Shown here piece after piece: positions 1-9,828 of a stretch of DNA of 64,000 bases. The stretch lies in the NCBI GenBank assembly GCA_964017145.1, contig OZ024847.1:3534001-3598000 (forward strand), read 5' to 3'. The stretch comes from Agrocybe praecox. Lineage: Eukaryota; Basidiomycota; Agaricomycetes; Agaricales; Agrocybaceae. Numbering within the stretch: position 1 is the first letter of the stretch; the number at the start of each line of letters is the position of its first letter. The notes under the pieces are model-generated. The model was not told the DNA's origin and ran no database searches. It saw only the letters and a program-made list of their open reading frames with translations. Both the position numbers and the translations under genes were made by a program.

Positions 1-1109
1 TGGAGATACAGTTCTTCAACGCCTGCGCCATCGGGAACCTCGAACCAAATATCCTCTGGTGTAATATCCTCTGGTGTAAGGGGGCCGAATTGATCGAGCA
101 CATTCTTTATCGGATCCATGCACTTGTCATTGGTACGAGCGAAAACAAGTCGTAGGTTTCGGAGAATTACGATAACATCATCGTAATAGCGAAAACATCT
201 GCTGTAGAAATCTGGGCACATTGTCGGTATCATCTGTATAGACACAAAAGTGTCACAAAGTTCTTGATAAACCCGCTGAAGATGCCTTGGAGTTGGTCCT
301 GGTGGAGTCTGCGCAGCGTCAGGATCAGGAATCAAGTCGTACGCGTCCATGAGGTTCCGAAGGTGATACAGAGGCAGTCCAAACACAAGTTCGTATTTGA
401 ACTCCCCATCAATAACCTTGTACAGTTCTTTTTGGAAGGTGCTGGAAAAGAAAGCGAGTGGGGCACTGAGCTCATAGATGGCGCATGTAACTTTTGTCGG
501 AGTTTCTGTAGCCCACTTCTCCAACGCTTTTATTGTCTGTTCCACTCTGAAAGGAAGGAGGTCGTCTAGATCCTGCGGCCACTTTTTCACCCCGTCCACC
601 GCATGCGTGGTATTTTGGTATCCACCAGGTGAAAGCTTCATAAGGGCAAAACGGAGCATGGAAACAACTTGCCCCATCAAGGCCGGCAAAACAAGCTCGA
701 AAGCAGCTGGTGGTGGAAAATAAAGCAGCTCGCGTTTCTTCGTGGATAGGGGGCGGGTGAGGAGCAACGCGCAAGGTTTGTGTGTCGGAAACACATCTTG
801 GGGGTAAGCAACATCGCAGTTGCATCGAGAAAAACGCTCCACCATGGCCTTATGGTCTGATTCCGTTGCGGCCCAGGTCAAGAATCGTATACCCGCTCTA
901 AGATATTCCAGGTGGGAGGTTGCGAATTTCCGTTTGGCTGGAATATCGAGCGGGTCATATTCCAGTGCGAAGCAGGATACAGCGTTGAATATGTTCCATC
1001 CACAGGTGTTGGAATCCATAGGGCTCTTCATCATCGAAACTAACAGGTCTTCGGAGTGTTTGAAGCATTTATGCGCGTGGTTTGTGGCAGACGTGGGAGG
1101 TGATGGCAT
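1..1109 (-). CDS. MYND-finger family protein, 5' part (cut by window edge)
   Basis: An open frame runs from an ATG at 1109 (MPSPPTSATNHAHKCFKH) to the window edge, about 369 codons with no stop and no need for an intron. It aligns with the minus-strand family at 13.5-15.0 and 39.5-43.2 kb: the same MPS-type start, a Cys-rich CNCD block, the KPCALLL block, the KKWPQDLDDLLPF block, then a long helical middle region. The MYND zinc finger, which in the relatives lies near the C-terminus across an intron, would be beyond position 1. MYND fingers bind short proline-containing peptides; the job of this long N-terminal region is unknown. The frame looks intact, unlike four of the five relatives here. 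The assignment rests on paralogue comparison, not on the finger itself. Confidence 0.8.
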   Translation of the reverse strand, partial: MPSPPTSATNHAHKCFKHSEDLLVSMMKSPMDSNTCGWNIFNAVSCFALEYDPLDIPAKRKFATSHLEYLRAGIRFLTWAATESDHKAMVERFSRCNCDVAYPQDVFPTHKPCALLLTRPLSTKKRELLYFPPPAAFELVLPALMGQVVSMLRFALMKLSPGGYQNTTHAVDGVKKWPQDLDDLLPFRVEQTIKALEKWATETPTKVTCAIYELSAPLAFFSSTFQKELYKVIDGEFKYELVFGLPLYHLRNLMDAYDLIPDPDAAQTPPGPTPRHLQRVYQELCDTFVSIQMIPTMCPDFYSRCFRYYDDVIVILRNLRLVFARTNDKCMDPIKNVLDQFGPLTPEDITPEDIWFEVPDGAGVEELYL

Positions 1110-1567
1110 TGCAACACCTTTGGACCTGCAGGCTACAGAACATAATCACAATTTTCATGAAGATCAGTTAAAAGCGAGAACAAAGTCAAAGCTTACCTGA
1201 CTTATGGTTCTAATGTGTGATATATACAAGTATGTGCAAGTAAAGAGAGCCCGTGGAGTAGGTTCGGGTCTGCCTCCACGTCAGGCGGCTCCTTTTCGCA
1301 CGCCTTTGGTTTGGTAATTTGTTCCGTGATTAGATAAGATTAGTTCGAATATTTGAATCATCCTTCCCAACTCATTCCCGACATAACGATATAAAAAAGA
1401 TACCAATATTTTATTAAACCGACGATATCATGATGGTTCCATCTCCTAGAATAACCCTTTCCAACGCAATAATGTTGGAAAGGGCTGGCTGACAAAGATG
1501 TGCCCGTTTATTCACCTAATAATGCCTTGTTTATACATAAACCTAAGGACTTAGAGTAAAATTGCTC
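1110..1567. other. intergenic, upstream of the first MYND gene
   Basis: No convincing gene or repeat is visible. It includes the likely promoter of the minus-strand MYND gene starting at 1109. A short imperfect inverted pair lies near 1451-1485 (CCTTTCCAACGC and TGTTGGAAAGGG). Confidence 0.4.
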
Positions 1568-2025
1568 ATACATGGGCAGTGGACTTGTCCATGTAATCAA
1601 TAACCGTAGTTACGGCTTTCCCATTGACTATTAGCTCCCCATTGTGATAATTCGTTCCCTTCTCGTTATCCATCGTCCATATTTCTTTGTAAGCGGCCCA
1701 TAATCATGCGCATAATACATTGGATGCATTTTCCCCTTCATTATCCATGGGTCTCACTTATCCATAACCACTCATTTGTCCTGCCCGGTTTTTCATTACC
1801 TTTGTATTATCCTTGGGCACCATTTATTCATGATCACCCGGTAATCCATCGCTCGCTACGCTATTTTTATATTGCCCTACATTTTGCATGCACGCCGGTT
1901 ATCCATTTCCACATAATCCATTCACTTTAAATGCTTATGGATATCCGTGCCCGTCATTATTCATTGATCATTCATTCGCATCGTCAATATCTATCGATTG
2001 CCGTCCCACGGAATTACACAGTTCG
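1568..2025 (+). repeat. AT-rich motif array, left arm
   Basis: This stretch repeats TTATCCAT / ATTATTCAT-like words separated by variable spacers, for example near 1663, 1738, 1759, 1840, 1898, 1913 and 1953. The same words, in reverse orientation, fill 9829-10138 on the other side of the retrotransposon. Both arms share TCATACATGGGCA at the outer end and ATCCGTGCCCGTC inside. The pair looks like one foldback or MITE-like element split by the later LTR-retrotransposon insertion, whose GTTCG target duplication is at 2021-2025 and 9058-9062. Confidence 0.5.
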
Positions 2026-2406
2026 TGTTACGACACAAGCCGTTTCGTATGTGTATAACTCCCAGAGTTTACACCGAAGAAGGCTATAGTCGTAGGTTCT
2101 TGGTTCTTGGTTCGAGTTTCGAGTATTGAAACTGTAGTATTCTCAAGAACTAGTTAAAGAACAAGAGAGTATCGTACTACGTATTTATAATAAAGAGACA
2201 TGCGTAAAGAGCACCGTAAAGGTGCGGCAATCGTTCGGAGAGAATGAGGAAAACGTTCGTAAGAAACGAGGAAAGAGCATTGTAACAATGCGGTGATCGT
2301 TCGATAAGAAACACATTGTAAAGGTGTGGTCGTCGTTCGGTAAAGGCAAGGTGATGAAACAGTAAAGAAAATGAAAAAGAGTCGGCCAGCGTGTGTGTTC
2401 GTAACA
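2026..2406 (-). repeat. 3' LTR of element 1
   Basis: 381 bp, the same as 8677-9057 by direct reading. The 8-bp terminal inverted repeat is TGTTACGA/TCGTAACA. In element orientation it is preceded by a short purine-rich tract (AACGGGGGTAA, minus strand just above 2406), the likely plus-strand primer. Confidence 0.95.
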
Positions 2407-2441
2407 TTACCCCCGTTCTAGATCGAAGATTCCAGATTCGA

Positions 2442-3389
2442 CTAGAATTGATGGGATTGATAGGGGCAGTCTCGTCTGAGGTGTCCTGTTCGTCTGCAGT
2501 TGTAACATGTCGGGGTTGCGTTTCTTCTTGGTCGAGGTCGAAGGGTGTAAGGATGAGGCAGTCCTCGAAGTTGTCGGGGACCGTTCGGTGGAATAATGGT
2601 CTGTCGTGGTTCGGAAGGTCGTCGATTCTGTTGTCGTCGTGGTAGATAGGGAGGGGGAAGTTCGTTGTCGATTATAGGGGTTGGTTCCGTTCGGGTTTCG
2701 TTGCTATGCGTTCCTGTTGCGTCGGAGCCGTCGTGGCTGGGAAATAATGTGTGAAGAAATTGTCGATGATTTAGTGGGGGATGGGTAGATGTTTCTGGAA
2801 GTCCTGCTAGTCGTCGGAAGGTTCTAAGATTGAGGACGGATGGGTTTGGTTCTGATTGTCTTTGTGGTTCGTCGGGTTCTTCATTGTGTTGGTCGACGAC
2901 GATAAATGGAACGGAAGGGGTTCGACTAGGGTTAGGATCGGGAGTTTCTTCGTTGGTGGTATTTTTCGGAGGGGTACGAACGTAGATGTCGGTGTCGTCG
3001 TCTGGAGTGGGTTCTCTAGTGTCAGGGAAAGTGATGGGGTTTGTTGGATGTCCGGGTGGGTAAGGAGAGGGCACGTTTCCTCGAATCGGTCGATGTTCGT
3101 TGGCGTAATAAGTCCTGCGTTGTTCCCAGAAATTCTGGGTGTGGTTGCCCAAGCCTTCCCAACAAAGGGCGTCGAGGCGGAGGGCTGCGAGTCTTCGGAG
3201 TTCGTTTAAATGTTTCGTTTGTTGATGGATTTCGTTTTCGATGTCGAGGAGGGTGGCGAGGGAGTCGTTGTATCGACCGAGGGGGGCAACTAAGTCAAAA
3301 AGAGCTTGTCGGTCAAGGAAGTTTTGAGAGGAGTGGTGGAATTCGGTGTATCCGATGACGAAGTTGTTCTGAACGTTCTGTTGGGCCAT
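2442..3389 (-). CDS. Element 1 ORF3: zinc-knuckle protein in the env position
   Basis: An ORF of about 315 aa lies between the pol stop (3779) and the 3' LTR, on the coding strand of the element. I chose the ATG at 3389 because its context is strong (ACCATGG); the open frame extends further upstream to about 3644. The first ~90 residues are helical (QALFDLVAPLGRYNDSLATL). Then comes a long Pro/Asn/Thr/Asp-rich linker containing PPPY, a basic stretch, and a C-terminal CCHC knuckle (CYNCRRTGHLRRDC). Helix-rich head, PPxY and CCHC give it a Gag-like layout. There is no signal peptide or membrane segment, so it is not an envelope protein. No such ORF exists in element 2, whose pol ends at the LTR. 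Expression would need a subgenomic RNA, reinitiation or readthrough. Function is unknown. Confidence 0.75.
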   Translation of the reverse strand: MAQQNVQNNFVIGYTEFHHSSQNFLDRQALFDLVAPLGRYNDSLATLLDIENEIHQQTKHLNELRRLAALRLDALCWEGLGNHTQNFWEQRRTYYANEHRPIRGNVPSPYPPGHPTNPITFPDTREPTPDDDTDIYVRTPPKNTTNEETPDPNPSRTPSVPFIVVDQHNEEPDEPQRQSEPNPSVLNLRTFRRLAGLPETSTHPPLNHRQFLHTLFPSHDGSDATGTHSNETRTEPTPIIDNELPPPYLPRRQQNRRPSEPRQTIIPPNGPRQLRGLPHPYTLRPRPRRNATPTCYNCRRTGHLRRDCPYQSHQF

Positions 3390-3778
3390 GGTAAGATCGA
3401 GAGGATGATTTAGTAGTAAAGCAGATGTCGACGATAGTGGGTTCGGTTCTGGGTTGTAAAGACAGGAATCATCCTGCTTATATGTTCTTCTTTGATTGGT
3501 TCGAGTCTGGGTATAAACTTCTTGAATGGGATTCTTCGGTTCTTGCGTTTGCATGGAGGTGGAGGTGGAAACTCCTTGTCGAACGTCAGGCTGACTTGCC
3601 TTGCTGTAGACGTGCGGTGGAATGTCTGTGTCATTGTGATCCAATCGGAGAGAAGGGTTGAAGGTCTGAATGAAAAGGGGTCATCTTCCAGCCGTCCGTG
3701 GAGTAGCGATAGATTCTTGAGGTTCAGTTCGTCGTGCATGTTAGGCGTGTGTTGTGATTCGAAGTGGGATGTTCGTTT

Positions 3779-6700
3779 TCAATGGGTGATTGGAAGTCCG
3801 TTTCGTCGTTGGTATTCGTTCAAAATCTTTCGTCCGGTTGATCCGAACATTTCTTGGGGTTCCCACGAATTGTTGCTGACGGAGTAACCGGCCCATTTGA
3901 CGAGATATTTATATTTTTGGGGCTTTCCTTTCTGGGGCCGTCCTTGCTTTCGGTGCAATTTGATTGTTTCGATTTCATAATGTTCTTCCTCGTTAATGAT
4001 CTCAGGAGGTGGTTCCGGGAAGTTGGGTCCATAGGTTTCGTTTTCGGTATAGGGAATGAGGAGGGAGGCATGGAACACGTCATGAATCCTCCAGTTCTTT
4101 GGTAGTTCGAGTTTGAAGGACAAGGGTCCTTTAATTTCCGTGATCTTGAAGGGTCCTTCTCTCTTCGGTGAGAGTTTCTTGTTGCTTCGTGTCTTCAGGT
4201 TTCTGGAATCAAGCCAGACCTTCTGTCCGAGTTTGAAGGTAACTGGTTTTCCTTTTCTTCTGGCAAGCATTCGTGCTCGTGCTAGTTCGTGTGCCGCATG
4301 GGCTTCTTCTCGGTCTCGTGTGAGGTTCTTCAATCTTTCTTCCACGGAGGGAAACTTCGTGTTCTCGAAGGTCGTTGGTATGGCTAAGGGTTCGATCCCT
4401 AGCATTAAGGCGAATGGTGATTTCTGTCTGTCTGAGTGTCGTCTGTCGTTGTGCGTGAATTCGAGTGTAGGGAGTGCATCCTTCCACGTTTCGGGGTTCG
4501 CGGAGCAGAATATCGCGATATAAGCTTCGATTTCTTGATTGAATCTTTCGGTGGTTCCATCGGCCTGTGGATGATAGGCGGTCGTTAGCTTCGATTCGAC
4601 TCCTAGTTGTTTTAGGAGTTCTCTGAATGCTTTTGCGGCGAATTGTGGTCCTCTGTCGGAGATCATTGAGTCCGGTAATCCGAATCGTTTGTAAAGATGT
4701 TCTATTAGGAGTTTTCCTGCTCCTTCTTCTGTCAAGGTTTTCGAGCAAGGGATGAAAATTGCCCCCTTCGTAAGTCCGTGGTCCACCACGGATAGAATCG
4801 AGTCGTATCCGTCGATTTCGGGTAAATCGGTGATCATGTCCATAGAGCAATTGGCGAATGGTCTGTTCGATGTCGCGCCTTTGACGGGTTGGAAGGCGGG
4901 TTTCGTCGGATTTCTGTTGATTTTGAATTGTTGGCAAGACCCGCATCCTTTCACATAGTTCTTTACGAACATGCGCATTCCGGGCCACCAATAATGTTTT
5001 CTGATGGCGTTGAAGGTTTCTATTTCTCCGGGGTGTCCGGCGGTCATCGTATCGTGGTAACTCTTCACGATGGTTCTTCTGAGTTCTGCGTCGTTGGGAA
5101 TATAGTTTTTCCCTTGGTAGAAGAGTACGTTCTTTCCTTGAAAGTCTTCCACCGTCCAATCGGCAAGTTTGTCGTGGAGTTCGGTCGGTCCGTTTTCTAG
5201 TAAGAGTTTTATTGCGTTTACTGCATCTAAATCAAGTTTATCTGAGTTCGCAATTCTTTTTTGGAGTTCGGTGTCAATTAAATTGACAAACAAGTCCTCG
5301 GGGAGAAGGATCTTGTTTTCGTTATCGTGGTCTTCTTCGGGGCATAAGTCTGGTCTTCTGGATAGTGCATCTGATTGTATCATCTTCGTTCCTGGGGTAT
5401 GTACGAGTTTGATATTGAACTCAGAGAGGTACAGGGACCAGCGTGCTTGTCTTCTGTTCAATTTCTGAGCGCTTCTGAAATATGTCAGGTTCTTGTGATC
5501 AGATAGAATGGTTGTTTCGAAGGTAGATCCTTGGATATAGTGTCTCCATTCTTGTAAGGCTCGGATGATCGCTAAGAGTTCTCTGTCGTAGATTTCGTAG
5601 TTTCGTTCGGGTTCATTAAAAGTTTTTGATATGAAAGCGCAGGGGTGGCGGCTTCCGTTGTTGTCTAATTGGGTGAGTACTGCTCCTGATGCGTATTTTG
5701 ATGCGTCCGATTCGATCTGGAAGGGTTTCGTGGTGTCGGGCATCATTAATACTGGTTCTTCGGTAAATTTCTGTTTAAGTGAGTTGAATGCTTTCTGAGC
5801 GTTATCATTCCAAAGGAAAGATTTCCCTTTCTGGAGGAGTTCGTTTAGAGGTTTGGCAAGGTCCGAATATCTTCAGATGAACTTCCTGTAAAAGTTTCCG
5901 AATCCTAGAAAGGATCGCACTTGTTTTACGGTTTTCGGGACTGGCCATTCGCTGATTCCTTTCAACTTCGTCGGGTCCATAGAAATTTTTCCTTCTTCGA
6001 TGATCATTCCGAGGTAATCAACTTTGGTCTTTTCGAATTCGCATTTCTCGGGTTTGAGATACAGGTCGTTTTCTTGAAGTCGCTGGAGTACTTTCCGGGT
6101 GATTTCGTCCAGTTTCTTTTTGTCTTTCGCGAAAATGAGAATGTCGTCCATGTAGACTACGATCAGTCCTTCGGAAATCATGTCTTTGAAGATGTGATCC
6201 ATCATTGCTTGGAATGTAGCTGGGGAATTACACATTCCGAAGAACATGACAGTGGGTTCGAATAGTCCTCGGTTTGTTTTGAAGGCGGCTTTCCATTCAT
6301 CTCCTTTTTTGATTCGAATGTTATTGTATCCCCATCGAACGTCCATTTTGGTGAAGAATTTAGCTCCTTTGAGTTTGTCCAATAGTTCGGAGATGAGGGG
6401 TAAAGGGTACGCGTTTTTGACGGTCCATTCGTTCAGGTATCGATAGTCTTGGCAAGGTCTCAATTTTCCGTCTTTCTTTGATACGAAGAAAAATGGTGAG
6501 GCCATCGGTGATTTTGACGGCCGAATATATCCTTTGGCCAGTTGTTCGTCTAGGAAAGAGTCCAATTCTTTCGTTTCTTGTGGAGTTAGATTGTATGACT
6601 TGAAGGATTTGGGTTCGAATCCTTTTTTTCATTTCGATTTTATGATCCCAGGGTTTCGAAGTGGGGAAGCGGTTCGAGGCTTCTTCATCGAACACTTTGA

Positions 6701-7376
6701 GGAATTCGTGGAACTGTTTCGGAACGATTTCCTTTGTTGGCCTCTTTATTTTGACTTCTTCGTGCTTCTGTGCGAGGGTTTGGGAGGTCATGGTTTTTGC
6801 TCTGATCCATTCCGGTTCAGGAGCTTCTCCGTCAATGAATCGGAGGAGGAGATCGAGGTCGTTATCTTCTTCCGCTTTGAATTCTTTTCTTGGTTTGGTT
6901 TTCTTTACGAAGATTCTTCGAGCTTCTTGGGTCTTGATTCTCCAAGAGACATGACCAGTTTCCCAATCGATGATCGGGTTGTTTTCTCGGAACCAGGGTA
7001 ATCCGAGGATGATCTTTTGTCGTCCTAATCCAGTGCAATAGAAGGATTCCCATTTGGTTCTACCACCGATAGTCATGAGGATTCTGACGTAATGAGTGAT
7101 TGTCCCTTTTTTGTTAAGGGTTCCGTCTACATTGTAGACGTCGAGCGCCTTTTTCAGGGCTATTTTCGGAATTTTTAGTTTCCGACGGTATTCTTCGTCG
7201 ATGAATTTGCCGGATGCTCCGGTATCGGCGAGTGCTTCGGTTTTTTCGGCGATTTTTGATGTACTTGTAGTGAATGAAAGTGGGATATATAAAGATTTTT
7301 TATCTAGGCGGGCAACAAGTACGTGTGAAATATGGAAGGAGGGAGAGACTGACGCCGGGGCAGATCTCCCTTTCAA
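3779..7376 (-). pseudogene. Element 1 pol (protease-RT-RNaseH-integrase-chromodomain), broken
   Basis: Pol is reached from gag by a -1 shift. Domains in order: aspartic protease (ADTGASGKFID, near 7210), reverse transcriptase with YMDDILIF (near 6140), RNase H (SDASKYASGAVL), integrase with an HHCC zinc part and a DDE core (D of MDMI, D of SDRGPQF, E of TERFNQE), and a C-terminal chromodomain (YKYLVKWAGYS, NNSWEP). Two lesions are seen. A 7-T run on the plus strand at 6623-6629 throws the frame between protease and RT, one base too many for the family frame. A TGA at 5873-5875 interrupts the RT/RNase H link where related proteins have arginine. All other motifs are intact. A homopolymer sequencing error cannot be excluded for the first lesion. 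Confidence 0.9.
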
Positions 7377-7382
7377 AAACCC
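7373..7382 (-). promoter_or_regulatory. -1 frameshift site at the gag stop of element 1
   Basis: On the minus strand the last gag codons read GCG GGT TTT TGA. The heptamer G GGT TTT fits the X XXY YYZ slippery consensus and is directly followed by the gag stop. Slipping back one base enters the pol frame (GGG TTT TTG AAA), which is open into the protease. That this site is used is inference. Confidence 0.65.
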
Positions 7383-8485
7383 GCTTCTTCTTCTTCTTCT
7401 TCTTCAGCAACCGTGCCTTCCATATCTTCTGCTTCGAAGGCGGAGTGGAGGATTTGCTTTCTTTCTTCGGCGGTCATGGTTCGGATTTGAGAAGTGATAT
7501 CTTTTGCGGAAGACCTCCTGTTGTTGTGGTTGTTGTTGCGAGGGTTGTTGCCTCGATAGTTTGGGTTTGGAGTTTCCCGACGCTCGTTGTGGTTGTTGCC
7601 GTTGTTGTTGTAGGAGGGACGTGTGCCTCGTGGTTTTGGACAGTCTCGTGCGAGATGTCCGATTGCCTTACAGTTGAAGCAGGCGCCTTTCTTCATAAGA
7701 GTGGTGCGTTCGTCGGTGCTCATGGCATCTACGTCCATGGCGTCGGGGTCTCTGTCGGTCTGTCGTCGTTGGTAGTTGTTGTTTGAGAAATAGTATTGCT
7801 TGTCTCGAGGGACATAGTTGTTGCCGTTGTTTCGGTAGTTGCTGTTCGTTGTGTTCCCCTTTTGGTTGAAGGCGGTCTCGCCTTTAGTTCGATTAGGTGG
7901 TCCTCTGTTGAAGGCCGCGCGGAGTCGTTGGTATTTGTTGTCGGCTTTGATGGCCGCATCATACCATTCGTTGAGGTCTTTGGGGTCCGCGGCGAGATCG
8001 ATTCTTTCCCTGATATGTTCGGGGAGAGAATTTTCGAAGTAGGTGATGATGTTTTTCTCTTCGGTTATGTCGGCGTCGACGACGAGGTTCTTGAATTTCG
8101 TGACATGTTCTTCTCCGGTTTCGTTTTTCATCTTGATGCGTTGGAGTTCGTGTATGGCGTCTTTTTCAAGGTTTATGCTAGAGAAGACCTTTTTGAGTTC
8201 GTCGTTGAAGACGCTCCAGCTCCCGTAGTCGATGTCTGCCGTTCCGGCTTTTCGGGCTGCTTCTTTTTTTGCATTTATAAAGGCTCTTCGCCAAGCGTTT
8301 GCGTCTCCTTTGACGAGGAATGTGAGGGTGAAAACAATCTTGGATTTGTCGGTCTTGAAGGATTCAGGGTTTCCAGAAATGTAGAGCTCGAGAAGTTGAG
8401 TGAAATCGACGAACTTCTTCTTGTTTCCGTCGTAGTCGAAAGGGAGTCTAAGCCTGTAGGCTTTGTCGTCGGTGGGGGTAGTCAT
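7373..8485 (-). CDS. gag: Element 1 Gag
   Basis: An intact 370-aa ORF starting at the ATG at 8485, downstream of the 5' LTR. Residues ~1-190 match the capsid-type retrotransposon gag layout (FDYDGNKKKFVDFTQLL, then the W-R-x-A-F region). An Asn/Arg-rich region follows, with a CCHC zinc knuckle near residue 268 (CFNCKAIGHLARDC), and an acidic tail (a run of Glu) before AGF-stop. It assembles the virus-like particle and packages RNA, by family knowledge. The stop overlaps the start of the pol frame. Confidence 0.92.
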   Translation of the reverse strand: MTTPTDDKAYRLRLPFDYDGNKKKFVDFTQLLELYISGNPESFKTDKSKIVFTLTFLVKGDANAWRRAFINAKKEAARKAGTADIDYGSWSVFNDELKKVFSSINLEKDAIHELQRIKMKNETGEEHVTKFKNLVVDADITEEKNIITYFENSLPEHIRERIDLAADPKDLNEWYDAAIKADNKYQRLRAAFNRGPPNRTKGETAFNQKGNTTNSNYRNNGNNYVPRDKQYYFSNNNYQRRQTDRDPDAMDVDAMSTDERTTLMKKGACFNCKAIGHLARDCPKPRGTRPSYNNNGNNHNERRETPNPNYRGNNPRNNNHNNRRSSAKDITSQIRTMTAEERKQILHSAFEAEDMEGTVAEEEEEEEAGF

Positions 8486-8664
8486 GATAACAATGGGGAC
8501 GTTGGGGATAGTTTTCGTGAGAGGGGAAAGTATTGGTGATGTTTCTCCGGAGGGAGGAGGAGTTTCTTCTTCTTTTTGGGTTCTTGGCGTTAGCCAAAGT
8601 TCTTCGTGTTTTGTTGAAATGGTGGATAGTCTCTACGTTCAAGTTTGGTAGAGAGGGGTTGGTG

Positions 8665-8675
8665 AACTAGTTCTT
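8665..8675 (-). promoter_or_regulatory. Self-priming primer-binding site of element 1
   Basis: On the minus strand AAGAACTAGTT begins one base after the 5' LTR. It is the exact complement of AACTAGTTCTT inside the same LTR (plus 8796-8806), which starts 34 nt downstream of the TATAAATA box (starting at 8840). In Tf1/sushi-type elements the first 11 nt of the mRNA fold onto the primer site and prime reverse transcription. This 11-nt pair has that position and length, and no tRNA-type TGG start is present. Confidence 0.75.
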
Positions 8676-8676
8676 T

Positions 8677-9057
8677 TGTTACGACACAAGCCGTTTCGTA
8701 TGTGTATAACTCCCAGAGTTTACACCGAAGAAGGCTATAGTCGTAGGTTCTTGGTTCTTGGTTCGAGTTTCGAGTATTGAAACTGTAGTATTCTCAAGAA
8801 CTAGTTAAAGAACAAGAGAGTATCGTACTACGTATTTATAATAAAGAGACATGCGTAAAGAGCACCGTAAAGGTGCGGCAATCGTTCGGAGAGAATGAGG
8901 AAAACGTTCGTAAGAAACGAGGAAAGAGCATTGTAACAATGCGGTGATCGTTCGATAAGAAACACATTGTAAAGGTGTGGTCGTCGTTCGGTAAAGGCAA
9001 GGTGATGAAACAGTAAAGAAAATGAAAAAGAGTCGGCCAGCGTGTGTGTTCGTAACA
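8677..9057 (-). repeat. 5' LTR of element 1
   Basis: 381 bp, TG..CA, identical by reading to 2026-2406. In element orientation it holds a TATA box (TATAAATA, starting at 8840) followed 34 nt later by the self-priming 11-mer. Target duplication GTTCG follows at 9058-9062. Confidence 0.95.
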
Positions 9058-9062
9058 GTTCG

Positions 9063-9828
9063 AGCTCAGATTGAACTCGCACCTGTGAATCATTCATATT
9101 TGATCTCCGATTGAATTGCATTCGAAGTCGCATTCAGGACGGAAATTTTCGTCAAAAGCAATACGATGAACGTAGAAAGATAAAAAGACACATAGTAGTA
9201 CATGGGGCCCTGGGATTTTTAGAAAAATGAGCAAAATAAAATAAAATCTTTCCCAGTGAAATTCAAACTGAAACTCACTGCGAACCTGAATATAGAAAAA
9301 GGAAAACATGAGTGCAGATATAGGTATACAAGGACACTCACTGGGCTAGATATAATAACATATTTAAGTACCTAATTCTCTTTCAAGTAAATCTATACTT
9401 TGTGGAATATACCTTGGTCAATCCAGAACTAACTGATGTCAGTATAAATAACGGCGCCGGCCCGCATATGGAAAGTACTTCGCATCAGGCCTTTCTTGTG
9501 CGTCGTCATACTTTTACTCCAAAACTGCTCTTCAGCATATTTTAAACCTACTGAGGGATGTAATATATATGTATTACATTAAATAACACTTGAAAGAATT
9601 ATATGTACCCCCAACTCCAGTTTATACAGATTTCTTTCTGAAATTTGAATATTTATACCTGTCCGGATGCACAATTTTCAGATAATGACCGTTTATAGTT
9701 GGATTAAAGCCCTCTAGGTCTCAGGGCGCCAAGTGTGGTGTAAATATGGCATTGAAAGGACTGGATGAATACATGGGGCCACGCTAGTATGTTTTTCTTT
9801 TTCTAATGAGGAACCTGGGAATGTTTTT
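9063..9828. other. AT-rich flank of element 1, no gene seen
   Basis: No supported ORF. It is A/T-rich with several short homopolymer runs. It probably belongs to the older repeat into which element 1 inserted. Confidence 0.4.

Larger units (their letters stand above)
2026..9057 (-). mobile_element. Chromovirus (Ty3/gypsy) element 1, complete with LTRs
   Basis: A 7,032-bp LTR retrotransposon on the minus strand. Two 381-bp LTRs read as identical. Each starts TGTTACGA and ends TCGTAACA, and the element is flanked by the 5-bp duplication GTTCG. In its own direction the order is 5' LTR (8677-9057), self-priming site, gag, pol (protease, reverse transcriptase, RNase H, integrase, chromodomain), a third ORF with a zinc knuckle, a G-rich tract, and 3' LTR (2026-2406). 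Gag and ORF3 are open. Pol has one frameshift and one nonsense codon. The interior is CpG-rich, in contrast to element 2. Identical LTRs imply very recent insertion, so this copy probably moved with help from an intact relative or was inactivated very recently. Confidence 0.95.

Noticed and set aside
472..825. 117-codon minus-strand frame over 0.5-0.8 kb
   Set aside because: It is out of phase with the clearly homologous MYND-family frame covering the same bases.
3425..5468. Plus-strand frames inside element 1
   Set aside because: They lie opposite pol and ORF3 and are compositional shadows of the minus-strand genes.
7201..8651. Plus-strand frames such as 7796-8539
   Set aside because: They are antisense to the Gag gene, Val/Phe-rich from its reverse complement, with no own features.
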